53,680 nt of DNA from CAYONP01 sp964405335 (GTDB lineage: Bacteria; Armatimonadota; UBA10988): contig CAYONP010000032.1 in NCBI GenBank assembly GCA_964405335.1, positions 1-53,680 on the forward strand, given 5' to 3'. Of this stretch, positions 18,776 to 27,115 are shown piece by piece. Position 1 is the first letter of the stretch, and every line of letters begins with the position of its first letter. Both the position numbers and the translations under genes were made by a program. The notes under the pieces are model-generated. The model searched no databases. It was not told where the DNA came from and saw only the letters and a program-made list of their open reading frames with translations.

Positions 18776-20260
18776 GAGGATGCCCCGCGCTTCGACGTAG
18801 AACTGCTCCTCGACCGAGTTTCGGCCGGCCACGCCGCCGCGGTTGCGGAACTCGCGGTGGCGCCAGCCCAGGCCGAGTTGGTGCCGGGCATCGAGATCGT
18901 GCCGGAGGTGCAGGTCGAGGCGCGTGGTTCGCGCCGGGCTGGGCGTCTCGCGCCGCTGGCGGAACTGCTCGAAGCCGGCGCTCAGGTCGAGCGACTCGCA
19001 CAGCCGCTGGCGGGCGTAGAGCCGGTAACCCCACGCGTCGGGCCCATACTCGTGCCCGAGGATGGTGCCGCCACGCATCCACGACTGCCGCGCGTTCTGC
19101 TGGCCGACGTAGGTGCCCGTGTCGGGCAGGATGCAGACCTCGGCGCGGTACTGTGAGCCGGGCAGGCCGCCCGGGGTGAACATCGCCCCGGCGAGATAGC
19201 CGACCCGCTGCGCCGTCCGCGGCGGCGAGGGCGAGAAGTCGAAGTCGTCGACGAAGAACTGGCCGTAGAGCGAGAGCGACTCGCACGGCCGGAACGCCGC
19301 ATCGACGGCGCCGAGGAAGTTGCCCTCGCCGCCGCGTCGCCCCTCGCCGGCGACGAACCGCACCGCGTAGAGCGGGACCACCAGGCTGGCCAGCGCCTGC
19401 AGCGAGCGGTCGGTGATCAGACCGAAACCGGCGCCGAGCGTGCACCAGTCAGTCGGCTGGTACTCGATCCGCTGCACGGTGACGTATTTGCTCACGCCCA
19501 GGTCGCGGAAGTAGCCGGTCTGCTGCCGCAGGCTCAGCGGCCCGCCAAAGAGCTTGGTGCTCCACTCGAGCGCCAGGCTGTCGAGCGGCCGCGCGCGGTC
19601 GCTCCAGAGCATGTCGTTGAGGCCGGGACCGAAGCGGGTCGAGAGCCGGCCGGCGGTGATGGTGAGGTGGTCCGAGAAGTCGTGTGCGACGAAGAAGCCG
19701 CGGATGTCGTCGCGCTGGTACTCGGCCAGGAACGGCCAGGTGCCTTCGGTGCCGATGGTCAGGCCCGCGCGGGTACGGTCGCTGAAGGTGGCGATGCCGG
19801 TCCACTCGGCGCGGCCGTCGAACCCACTCAGGCCCCAGCCGGCGCGCGCCTCGCCAGACAGGGTCATAAAGCCGCTCGGGCCGCTCGCGTCGGGCACGGG
19901 CAGATCGGCCAGCAGCGCGGCGCTGTCGATGCCCCGCGCGGTGAGGTGGCGCCGGTAGCGCCAGATGAGGTAACGCAGCGGCGCGGCGTTGACCTCGCGG
20001 CCGAGCGAGCCGGGATACCAGCCCGCGACGGCCAGCGCGACGACGTCGACGATCTGCCCGACGGTGTAGAGCACCTCGCTCTCACCGGCGAAATGCCGGG
20101 CGGTGAGGCCGGGCAGCAGACCGTCGGCGGCCAGCCGGGCGAGCGCGTCGTAGGCCGGGTCATCGCCGGCGACCAGGTTCTCGAGCCCGGTCGCCTCGCC
20201 GCGCGCGGCGGAGGTGAGGGCGAACAGGCCGAGGCAGGCAAGGATGTGGCGCCGCCGCAT
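18773..20260 (-). CDS. Outer-membrane beta-barrel protein, Wzi (capsule assembly) like
   Basis: 495 residues. A signal peptide (MRRRHILACLGLFALTSAARG) precedes a helical region with an SLH-like stretch (YDALARLAADGLLPG, about 38-52). From about 130 on, amphipathic strands with many aromatic ends run to the terminus, including GRLSTRFGPGLNDMLWSDRARPLDSLALEW, a Wzi-like pattern. Wzi proteins are outer-membrane lectins that anchor capsule polysaccharide; polysaccharide binding here is inferred. The protein implies an outer membrane. It has its own promoter at 20282-20310, and GGAGG lies 5 nt upstream of the ATG. The last residues and the stop lie in the palindrome. Confidence 0.75.
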   Translation of the reverse strand: MRRRHILACLGLFALTSAARGEATGLENLVAGDDPAYDALARLAADGLLPGLTARHFAGESEVLYTVGQIVDVVALAVAGWYPGSLGREVNAAPLRYLIWRYRRHLTARGIDSAALLADLPVPDASGPSGFMTLSGEARAGWGLSGFDGRAEWTGIATFSDRTRAGLTIGTEGTWPFLAEYQRDDIRGFFVAHDFSDHLTITAGRLSTRFGPGLNDMLWSDRARPLDSLALEWSTKLFGGPLSLRQQTGYFRDLGVSKYVTVQRIEYQPTDWCTLGAGFGLITDRSLQALASLVVPLYAVRFVAGEGRRGGEGNFLGAVDAAFRPCESLSLYGQFFVDDFDFSPSPPRTAQRVGYLAGAMFTPGGLPGSQYRAEVCILPDTGTYVGQQNARQSWMRGGTILGHEYGPDAWGYRLYARQRLCESLDLSAGFEQFRQRRETPSPARTTRLDLHLRHDLDARHQLGLGWRHREFRNRGGVAGRNSVEEQFYVEARGIL

Positions 20261-20281
20261 GGCTCCCTCCGCGGCGCGGCG

Positions 20282-20310
20282 AGTATAGCCGCGCGGCAGG
20301 GGGCGGTCAA
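20282..20310 (-). promoter_or_regulatory. sigma70-type promoter of the Wzi-like gene
   Basis: On the minus strand TTGACC (20310-20305), 17 bp, TATACT (20287-20282). Expected start near 20275, 15 nt before the ATG. Confidence 0.8.
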
Positions 20311-20340
20311 CCGCGGCCGAATCGCCGCCCGGAGCCCGCC

Positions 20341-21225
20341 ATGCCCGACGCGCCCACCGTCCTGGCCCTCGACGTCAGCGGTTCGCGCACGCTGCTGCGC
20401 CTGGTCCGTGACGGCCTTCCCGGCGACGGCGCCGAGGTGGCCAACGGCGGACGGCTCGCGCCGGCCTACTGGGCCGAGGTGCTCGATGCGGCGGTGGGCC
20501 TGGCCGGTCGTGACGTTGCCGCCGCCGGCATCGCCTTTGGCGGGCCCGTCTCGAGCGACGGTCGCATCCTGAGCATCCATGTCGGCGGGTGGTCCGAGCT
20601 CGACCCGGCTGGCGCGCTGGCCGAGCGGCTCGGCCTGCCGGTGGTGCTCGACAACGACGCCAACTGCGGCGCCGTCGGCGAGTACACCTACGGCCGCCAC
20701 ACGGGCGCCGCGAGTCTGGTGTTCATGACCTGCAGCACGGGCATCGGCGGGGGCATCGTGCAGCATGGCGAGCTGTTCCGCGGCGCGCGCGGGCTGGCCG
20801 GCGAAGTGGGCCACATGCCGGTGGTGCCCGACGGCCGGCCCTGCTCGTGCGGCTCGCGCGGCTGCCTCGAGGCCCACTGCAGCGGCACCGCCATCGCCGA
20901 GCGGTGTGGCCTGCCGAACGCCAAGGCGGCGTTCGAGTCGGGCGATCCGGCGGTACGGGCGACGCTGGCCGAGGTGTTCGCCGAGTTCGGACGTGGCATC
21001 GCGGCGATCCACAACGCCTTCGACCCGGCGGTGATCCTGATCGGCGGCGGTGTATCGCTGGCCGGCGAGGCGTTGTGCGGCCCCGTGGCCGCGGCGGCCC
21101 GGCCGTATGTCATGAGCCACCGGCGCGAGCACCTGCGGCTCGAGCCGGCGTCGCTGGGACTCGAGGCGCAGTTGCTCGGCGCGGCGGCGCTGGCGGTCAG
21201 TCGTCTGTCCGGCGGTGGAAGGTGA
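20341..21225 (+). CDS. ROK-family sugar kinase
   Basis: 294 residues. ROK features: an N-terminal phosphate-binding segment (ALDVSGSRTLLRLV), VVLDNDANCGAVGE with the catalytic Asp, STGIGGGIV, and the zinc motif GEVGH followed by CSCGSRGCLE. Members phosphorylate glucose, N-acetylmannosamine or similar hexoses in the cytoplasm with ATP; no helix-turn-helix is present, so it is a kinase rather than a repressor. The P-loop region is a little divergent (DVSGSR instead of DIGGTK). GGAG lies upstream of the ATG. The 3' end overlaps the convergent GNAT gene by 29 bp. Confidence 0.88.
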   Translation: MPDAPTVLALDVSGSRTLLRLVRDGLPGDGAEVANGGRLAPAYWAEVLDAAVGLAGRDVAAAGIAFGGPVSSDGRILSIHVGGWSELDPAGALAERLGLPVVLDNDANCGAVGEYTYGRHTGAASLVFMTCSTGIGGGIVQHGELFRGARGLAGEVGHMPVVPDGRPCSCGSRGCLEAHCSGTAIAERCGLPNAKAAFESGDPAVRATLAEVFAEFGRGIAAIHNAFDPAVILIGGGVSLAGEALCGPVAAAARPYVMSHRREHLRLEPASLGLEAQLLGAAALAVSRLSGGGR

Positions 21226-22153
21226 TCCAGGCCGGCTCCTTGACGAACCCGAGCCGCTCGTTGATCGACAGCATCGGCCGGTTGTGCGTGGCGTTCCAGG
21301 TCCGCATCTCGCGCACGCCGGCGGCCTTGGCCCAGGCCAGGGCGCGGACCTTCAGCGCCAGCGCGATGCCCCTGCGCCGGTGTTGCGGCTGGATGGCGGT
21401 CAGCCCGACCTCGAGCTGGTCATCGCCCGACTCGCTCTTCCACAAGTTGTGCATGCCGACATACTCGCCGTTGCACTCGGCGACCAGGAACGTCGGCGCG
21501 TTGAGGTGCGGGTTCTCCAGCGTCCATCGCCGCCAACTCTCGAACGGCACCTCGGTCGGCTCCTCCTCGCTCGGCACATAGCGGTCGAGTTCCTGGCTCA
21601 GGCGGTGCAGGCGCTGCTCCCAGTCCGGGTCGGCCTGCAGCTCAGCGAGGGTTTTGATCACCACGCCCGTGGCGCGCAGCGCGGCGAACACGTCGTCGAA
21701 CGCGGCCGGGTTGAAGGTGCGCAGGTCGAGCCGTGACTCATACTCGCGGTCGACCTCGACGAAGCCGCGCCGGGTGACGAAACGCACCGCGTGCGGGTGG
21801 TCCGAGCGCGCCCAAGCGGTGAAGAAGTTCGGCCGATGCTCGGCCACCGCCTCGAGCAGCGCCGTATAGCAGGCCGCGCCGATGCCCTGCCGGCGATGCG
21901 CCTCGAGCACACCCACTTCGAGCGAGAACTTCCGCGGGTCGTAGCTGTGTTCGGACTGTGCCGCGCAGCCGAGTCCGACCGGCTCGCCGTCGCGGCGGGC
22001 CAGCACGCGGTAGCACAGGATGTGCTCGGGCCGGATGCGCTCGCCGAACTCCATGCCCTCGAGCGAGGTGCGGTGGTCGGGCCAGATCCGATTCGACAGC
22101 TCGACCCAGGCGGCGAAGTCGGCCGGGGCGCAGGCGGTGATGGTGAGGGACAA
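21197..22153 (-). CDS. Double-domain GNAT acetyltransferase
   Basis: 318 residues from a TTG start at 22153, chosen because a perfect GGAGG lies 6 nt upstream and the first GNAT strand (SLTITACAPADFAAWVEL) begins there. Two GNAT domains: domain 1 has EVGVLEAHRRQGIGAACY and FVTRRGFVEV; domain 2 has VGLTAIQPQHRRRGIALALKV and a NRPMLSINERLGFV end. Bacterial tandem GNATs of this size acetylate small molecules or act as resistance or detoxification enzymes; substrate unknown. It ends inside the 3' end of the convergent ROK gene (29-bp overlap). Confidence 0.8.
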   Translation of the reverse strand: MSLTITACAPADFAAWVELSNRIWPDHRTSLEGMEFGERIRPEHILCYRVLARRDGEPVGLGCAAQSEHSYDPRKFSLEVGVLEAHRRQGIGAACYTALLEAVAEHRPNFFTAWARSDHPHAVRFVTRRGFVEVDREYESRLDLRTFNPAAFDDVFAALRATGVVIKTLAELQADPDWEQRLHRLSQELDRYVPSEEEPTEVPFESWRRWTLENPHLNAPTFLVAECNGEYVGMHNLWKSESGDDQLEVGLTAIQPQHRRRGIALALKVRALAWAKAAGVREMRTWNATHNRPMLSINERLGFVKEPAWITFHRRTDD

Positions 22154-22343
22154 CGTCAGCCTCCGAGCATAAGCAGATCGTTTGCCGCGGCGCGCAGGTT
22201 CCAGGCAGCGAAAGGAGCCGCCTCGGGCGGGGCGAAGCGTGTTGGTTCCGCGACGATTCGGCTGCACCGGATCAGACTATGCCCAGCAGGCAGGCGGCCG
22301 ATAGAATCGAGGCTGCCACGGCGGCGGAACGAAAGGACCGGCA

Positions 22344-23075
22344 ATGAACCTGGCGGTGGGGACCGGCGCCTATCGCGACCGCTCGCTCGAGGCGGCGGCC
22401 GAAGCCATTGCCGAAGCAGGCTACGAGGCCGTCTGGATCGATCTCGACGCCCACGGCCTGAACGCCGATGGCGGGCTGACCCGCGCCCTGGCCGGCCGGC
22501 TCGGCGACCAGTTCGGTTCGTACGACCTGGATGTGGCCGCCCTGGTTGCCGGTGAGCTCGGCGGCGAGGACGGCTCAGTCGTCAATGCCATCCGCCTGGC
22601 GGCCGACTTCGGCACCGACCTGGTGATCTGCCACGCCGGGCCGGGCGACGGCTGGACCGCCGCGCTCGAGGCCCTGCGCGAGGCCGCCCGCCTGGCCGCC
22701 GAGAGCGAGGTGCTGCTCGCCCTCGAGCCGCGGCAGGGCACGGCGGTGGCCGATCTGGACGACGCCGAGATGCTGCTCGAGGCGGTCGAGTCGGATGCGC
22801 TCGGCATCGCCCTCGATGTCGCCGCGACAGCCGAGGAGATGGGTCTCGAGGAGCGCGAAGTCCTGGATCGGATCGGCGACGACCTGCTGGCGGTGATCCT
22901 CTGCGACCTCGACGACCGCGGTGACCCGATTGCCCCCAGCGACGACGGCGGCACCGATTTCGCCACGCTCTTCGAGCTGCTGGCCGAATACGCACCCGAC
23001 GCCACCGCCGCACCCTACGGCGTGACTCCCGACACGGCGCCGGTGGTCCGTGCGCTGCTCGAGAGGTTGGTGTGA
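22344..23075 (+). CDS. Xylose isomerase-like TIM-barrel protein
   Basis: 243 residues. A short AP-endonuclease-2/xylose-isomerase-like barrel: strand-helix repeats such as GYEAVWIDLDAHG, GTDLVICHAGPGDGW (near 95) and EVLLALEPRQGT (near 130). The usual metal-binding set (Glu, Asp, His, Glu) is only partly visible: Glu in LALEP and Asp in IALDV. It may be an epimerase/isomerase or a non-catalytic member. The composition is notably acidic. AAAGGA precedes the ATG. The GTG of the ABC gene overlaps its TGA by 4 bp, so the two are co-translated. 22154-22343 upstream shows no clear promoter. Confidence 0.7.
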   Translation: MNLAVGTGAYRDRSLEAAAEAIAEAGYEAVWIDLDAHGLNADGGLTRALAGRLGDQFGSYDLDVAALVAGELGGEDGSVVNAIRLAADFGTDLVICHAGPGDGWTAALEALREAARLAAESEVLLALEPRQGTAVADLDDAEMLLEAVESDALGIALDVAATAEEMGLEEREVLDRIGDDLLAVILCDLDDRGDPIAPSDDGGTDFATLFELLAEYAPDATAAPYGVTPDTAPVVRALLERLV

Positions 23076-24784
23076 AAGAGCACCTCGCCCGACTGCACCC
23101 GTTCTTGCGACACGTCTGGGCACAGTGGCGGCTGGTCGTCGGCACGGTGGCCATCTCGTACCTGGTCAGCGGCTGCAGCGTGATCCTGCCGCTGCTCTAC
23201 AAGAAACTCACCGACGAGGGCCTGATCGGCGCCGGCGGCGGCGGCGAGGAGCGCTTCGATCAGCTCGTGGGCGCCCTGGTCGGCATCTTCGCCTTCCTGG
23301 TCGTCCGCCGCGTGGCCCAGTCGTGCGCCAAGTACGCCGGGTCGCTGGTCACCACGCGCGCGGCGACGCGGGTGCGCGAGGACCTGTTCCACCACTTGCA
23401 GTGCCTGCCGCTCGACTACTTCGACAGCACCCAGGCGGGTTCGCTGGTCTCGGGCATCACCAACGACATCCACCGGCTGCAGAACCTGCTCGATGAAGTC
23501 CTGACCGAGATGTTCACCGCGCCGGCGACGCTGATCGCCTCCATCGCGCTGGTCTTCTGGCTCGACCCGGTGCTCGGCGGCGCGGCGCTGGTCGTCTTTC
23601 CCTTCCTGTTCTACCTGATGCGCAAGACCGGCCCGCGCGTGCGGCGCATCGCGCGGCGCAACCAGGCCGCCCTGGCGGTGCTCGCCTCGGCCTTTCTCGA
23701 AGCGGTGACCAACGTCCGCGTGGTCCGCTCGTTCCAGCAGCAGGACTACGAGATCGAGAAGTTCGATCGGCTCAACGCCGAGACCCTCCGGCTGCGGATG
23801 CGCAACCTGCTGCTCATCCAGCTCGTCGAGGGCACCGGCGACCTGCTGGTCATCCTCGGCTTCATCTTCGTTCTGCTGCTCAGCGGCTCGCGCATCGTCC
23901 AGGGCGCCGTGCCGCTCGGCTCGCTGGTCGCGCTGATCGCCTACATGCTGCTCATGCGCGGCTCGCTGAACGCCATGCTGCGGCTCTATGGCGCCTATCA
24001 GAGCGCGCTCGGCGGCACCGAGCGGCTGCTCGACATGCTCAGCGTGCCGGCCCGCGTGCTGCCCGAGCCGACCGGCGCCGAACCGGCAAGCGGCTGGCGC
24101 GGTGAGCTCGAACTGCGCGACGTCCACTTCTCCTATGCCGATGGCACGGTCGTGCTGCGCGGCGCCGACCTGGTCATCGCCGCGGGCGAGCATGTGGCCA
24201 TGATCGGTCCCAGCGGGGTGGGCAAGAGCACGATTGCCAGCCTGATCCTCGGGCTCTATGACCTCAACGCCGGCAGCATCCTGCTCGACGGCATCGACAC
24301 CCGCGAGATTGGCCTCCGGCGGCTGGTCGAGCTGGTCAGCATCGTGCCGCAGGATATTGGGCTGTTCAACGACACGGTGCGCGGCAACCTGCGCTATGCC
24401 CGCATGGACGCGAGCGATGAGGAGATCGAAGAGGCCTGCCGGCTGGCCAACGCGCACGAGTTCATCCTCGGCCTGCAGCAGGGCTACGAGACGGTCATCG
24501 GCGACCGCGGCGTGCGCCTCTCGGGTGGCCAGCGGCAACGGCTGGCGATTGCCCGCGCCATTCTGCGCAACCCACGGTTCCTGATCCTCGATGAGGCGAC
24601 CAGCCACGTCGACCCGGAGACCGAGGCGCTGGTGCAGAAGGCGTTGCGCAACCTGCTCGCCGACCGGACGACGCTGATCATCGCCCACCAAGAATCGGCC
24701 ATCCGCGATGTCGATCGAGTGGTCGCCCTGGAGCAGGGCAGGCTGAGGCCGGTCAATGCCGAGGCGCTGGCGCGCCGGGCTTGA
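23072..24784 (+). CDS. ABC exporter (fused permease and ATPase), MsbA-like
   Basis: 570 residues, a half-transporter. Six membrane helices occupy about 1-310, with a typical exporter coupling region (RTREDLFHHLQCLPLDYFD pattern). The ATPase domain has Walker A GPSGVGKST at 379-387, LSGGQRQR from 483, and Walker B FLILDEATSHVD from 503. It would form a homodimer that exports a lipid, peptide or drug. The GTG start overlaps the preceding gene by 4 bp, which is unusual pairing with a sugar-isomerase-like protein. It ends 6 bp before the convergent tRNA gene. Confidence 0.9.
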   Translation: MKEHLARLHPFLRHVWAQWRLVVGTVAISYLVSGCSVILPLLYKKLTDEGLIGAGGGGEERFDQLVGALVGIFAFLVVRRVAQSCAKYAGSLVTTRAATRVREDLFHHLQCLPLDYFDSTQAGSLVSGITNDIHRLQNLLDEVLTEMFTAPATLIASIALVFWLDPVLGGAALVVFPFLFYLMRKTGPRVRRIARRNQAALAVLASAFLEAVTNVRVVRSFQQQDYEIEKFDRLNAETLRLRMRNLLLIQLVEGTGDLLVILGFIFVLLLSGSRIVQGAVPLGSLVALIAYMLLMRGSLNAMLRLYGAYQSALGGTERLLDMLSVPARVLPEPTGAEPASGWRGELELRDVHFSYADGTVVLRGADLVIAAGEHVAMIGPSGVGKSTIASLILGLYDLNAGSILLDGIDTREIGLRRLVELVSIVPQDIGLFNDTVRGNLRYARMDASDEEIEEACRLANAHEFILGLQQGYETVIGDRGVRLSGGQRQRLAIARAILRNPRFLILDEATSHVDPETEALVQKALRNLLADRTTLIIAHQESAIRDVDRVVALEQGRLRPVNAEALARRA

Positions 24785-24789
24785 GGGGA

Positions 24790-24864
24790 CGGACCGGACG
24801 GGACTTGAACCCGCGACCTCTGGCTTGACAGGCCAGCGTTCTGACCGAACTGAACTACCGGTCC
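24790..24864 (-). tRNA. tRNA-Asp (anticodon GTC)
   Basis: The minus strand folds as a complete cloverleaf: acceptor GGACCGG pairs with CCGGTCC, anticodon stem CTGGC/GCCAG encloses CTGTCAA with anticodon GTC, and the T arm is GCGGG-TTCAAGT-CCCGT. The discriminator base is G73, as expected for tRNA-Asp. CCA is not encoded. It has a strong promoter 23 nt upstream and is convergent with the ABC exporter gene. Confidence 0.97.
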
Positions 24865-24886
24865 CAGCAGCATCAAGAACACCACG

Positions 24887-24915
24887 AGAGTAGCCGCGGC
24901 CCGCCGAACTGTCAA
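24887..24915 (-). promoter_or_regulatory. sigma70-type promoter of tRNA-Asp
   Basis: TTGACA (24915-24910), 17 bp, TACTCT (24892-24887) on the minus strand. Expected start near 24880, giving a leader of about 16 nt before the tRNA. Confidence 0.85.
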
Positions 24916-24981
24916 GCGGGCTTTGCGCAGGGGTGCGCTTCAGCCACGGTGGCGGCCGGCTGGGTCTCGCACCGGCAGGGT

Positions 24982-25020
24982 CGGGTCTCAGACCCGCTCG
25001 AACGCCGACGTGCCCGCTAC
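24982..25020 (-). repeat. Probable GTAG-type intergenic palindrome
   Basis: A palindrome CGGGTC-TCA-GACCCG (24982-24996) is followed by CTAC at 25017-25020. Read on the minus strand it starts with GTAGCGGGC, like the elements at both ends of the window. It lies 22 bp beyond the stop of the transglutaminase gene, so it could also help terminate that operon. Confidence 0.4.
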
Positions 25021-25042
25021 CAGAGCAGTTCGGCTCGCCGGT

Positions 25043-27115
25043 CTAGTCGCCGGTCGCCTCGACCGGCCGCCTGCGGCGCAGGGCCGCTAGCGTGCGGGCG
25101 ATGGCCGCCAGCTCCGACGCCGTGGCGTTGGTGCGGCCGTAGCGAGCCCGGCTCAGGGACTCCGCGGCCGACAGCAGCTCGGCGCGCAGGTCGGGCGCCA
25201 CGGCGGCCAGGCGGGCAGCCACCCGCCGGGCGGTGTCGCTCGGCTCGCGCCCGAGCCCGGCCCGCGCCGCCTCGCGCCGCAACCGTTCGTACAGCCGACC
25301 GGCCGGTTGCGGCCAGTGGTGTCGCGGCCGGCCGGCGCGCCGCCGCGCTGCCCAGGCGCGCAGCGCCGGGCGCTGCCACCAGAGCACCGCCCCGACGAGC
25401 AGGGCGAGTCCGCCGCCGAGCACCGGTGGCCCGGCCGGTCCGAGCCACAGCCGCACCTGCGCGAGCCCATTGCGCAGCGCCTGGATGACCAGCGCCAGGC
25501 CGGCGGTGCGCTCGGTTGTCTGGGCGCTGACATCATATGTCACCCAGCCGCGGCCGGGGAGCCAGGCTTCGACCCAGGCATGGAGGTCGCGTTCGCGCAC
25601 CAGGTAGGTCGCCGGCCCGCTGCGCTCGCCCGGCGTGAAACCGGTGACCAGCCGAGCCGGCACGCCGGCCTCGCGCGCGCAGACCGCCAGTGCGCTGGCG
25701 AAGTGGCGGCACCATCCGGCGTCCATTTCGAATAGGAAGTACTCGACCGCGTCGGCCTCCGGCGGGATGGGCCGCGGACGTTTGGTGTAGAACTTGGTTT
25801 CCGACAGGTAGTTCATCAGCGCGCCGACGCGCGCGGCCGGCGTGGCCACGCCGGCGGTCACCTCGGCGACCAGTTGCCGGACCCGCTCCGGCGGCGTGTA
25901 GGCGACGTGCAGATAGGTCTGCGCAATCTCGCGCGGGATGGCCGTCTCGACCGGCGGTAGCGGCAGCTCTGGCGAGCGCGCGTAGACGCTGTATTCGGTG
26001 CCCCGCCGCGTGGCGCGGAAGGTCTGCACGCGGCCGAGCGTGGACACCCGCAGCCCGCGGCGCTCGACCTCGATGGCGTAGGCACCGTTGACCGTGTAGA
26101 GCAGGTGCTGGCCGGCACGTTCGAAGCGGAAGCGGTGCCGGACGGCGGCATCGGGGTCGGGCGGCGCCGCCGTCTCGTCGAGCAGGAACAGGCCCGGCCG
26201 CAGCATCGCCGGCCGATAGCTGCGTTCGAGGCCGACGCGCCACTCCTGACCGTCGAAGACATTGAACACGTTGCCGCGCCAGAGCTCGGGCCGCGGCGTC
26301 TCGACCTCGAACACAACCGCCGGCGAGATCGAGCCGCGGGCGTCGGCGACGTCCATGCTGGTCTCAAGGCCGCCCCGCATCGTGTCGCTGTGGACGTCGT
26401 GCATATAGGCCGAGAGCGTCGCCACCAGCCTGCTCTCAATCACCTGCGACGGCACCTCGACGTCGCTCAGGGCCAGGCTCAGGAGCAGCGAGAGGGTGGC
26501 AATCAGCCCACCGAGCGTGGCCAGCAGAAAGACCTCCTGGCGCGGCCAGCCGCCCTCGCCGCCACCGACGACCAGATCGGCCCGGGCCACGAGGTTGTTG
26601 CGCTGGTTGCGGATGAGCAGATAGAGCGAACCGGCGACGCAGGGAAACAGGCAGAGCAGCACCCAGGCCTCGGGCTCGACCAGCGCGACGAGAATGAACA
26701 GACTGAGGCTGAACCCGATGGAGAGCAGGACATCGGTGTCGGTGAGCAGCGTCACCGCGCGGAAGGCGATCACCCAGGTGATCAGCCGGATCAGGTAGCT
26801 CATGGCCAGCCCGTCGATGCTGCTGTCGAGGATCCGCTGCGGGGCGAACAGCCGGCGCGGATCACTCGCGGCCATGAAGTAAAGCACGCCGCCGAGCAGC
26901 GTGACCAGGGTCACGATGCGGTTCAGGCGGACCCGGTCAACGCCCCGCCGGCGCATCGCCAGGCTCAGCGGCACGCCACCGAGGATCAGCCCCATGGCCA
27001 GCGGCAGAAGGCCCGGGGCTGGTAGCAGACGGTCGGCCGCGCAGAGCGGTGCCGAGGCAATCACGGGCAACGCCGCGACATAGAGCGAGACGTCGATCGG
27101 CCGCTCTGCCTTCAT
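25043..27115 (-). CDS. TgpA-like membrane transglutaminase
   Basis: 690 residues. A polytopic N-terminal membrane region (about 1-215) precedes an extracytoplasmic transglutaminase-like domain with the catalytic triad Cys469 (GWCRHFASAL), His512 (DLHAWVEAW) and Asp528 (WVTYD). One further helix (about 550-572) and a C-terminal cytoplasmic DUF4129-like region follow. TgpA-type proteins are found next to MoxR and DUF58 genes, as here. Their physiological substrate is not settled; a role at the cell envelope is usual. The ATG overlaps the DUF58 stop by 4 bp. Confidence 0.9.
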   Translation of the reverse strand: MKAERPIDVSLYVAALPVIASAPLCAADRLLPAPGLLPLAMGLILGGVPLSLAMRRRGVDRVRLNRIVTLVTLLGGVLYFMAASDPRRLFAPQRILDSSIDGLAMSYLIRLITWVIAFRAVTLLTDTDVLLSIGFSLSLFILVALVEPEAWVLLCLFPCVAGSLYLLIRNQRNNLVARADLVVGGGEGGWPRQEVFLLATLGGLIATLSLLLSLALSDVEVPSQVIESRLVATLSAYMHDVHSDTMRGGLETSMDVADARGSISPAVVFEVETPRPELWRGNVFNVFDGQEWRVGLERSYRPAMLRPGLFLLDETAAPPDPDAAVRHRFRFERAGQHLLYTVNGAYAIEVERRGLRVSTLGRVQTFRATRRGTEYSVYARSPELPLPPVETAIPREIAQTYLHVAYTPPERVRQLVAEVTAGVATPAARVGALMNYLSETKFYTKRPRPIPPEADAVEYFLFEMDAGWCRHFASALAVCAREAGVPARLVTGFTPGERSGPATYLVRERDLHAWVEAWLPGRGWVTYDVSAQTTERTAGLALVIQALRNGLAQVRLWLGPAGPPVLGGGLALLVGAVLWWQRPALRAWAARRRAGRPRHHWPQPAGRLYERLRREAARAGLGREPSDTARRVAARLAAVAPDLRAELLSAAESLSRARYGRTNATASELAAIARTLAALRRRRPVEATGD

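Noticed and set aside
22290..22310. Promoter of the TIM-barrel gene at TAGAAT
   Set aside because: No acceptable -35 box at 16-18 bp.
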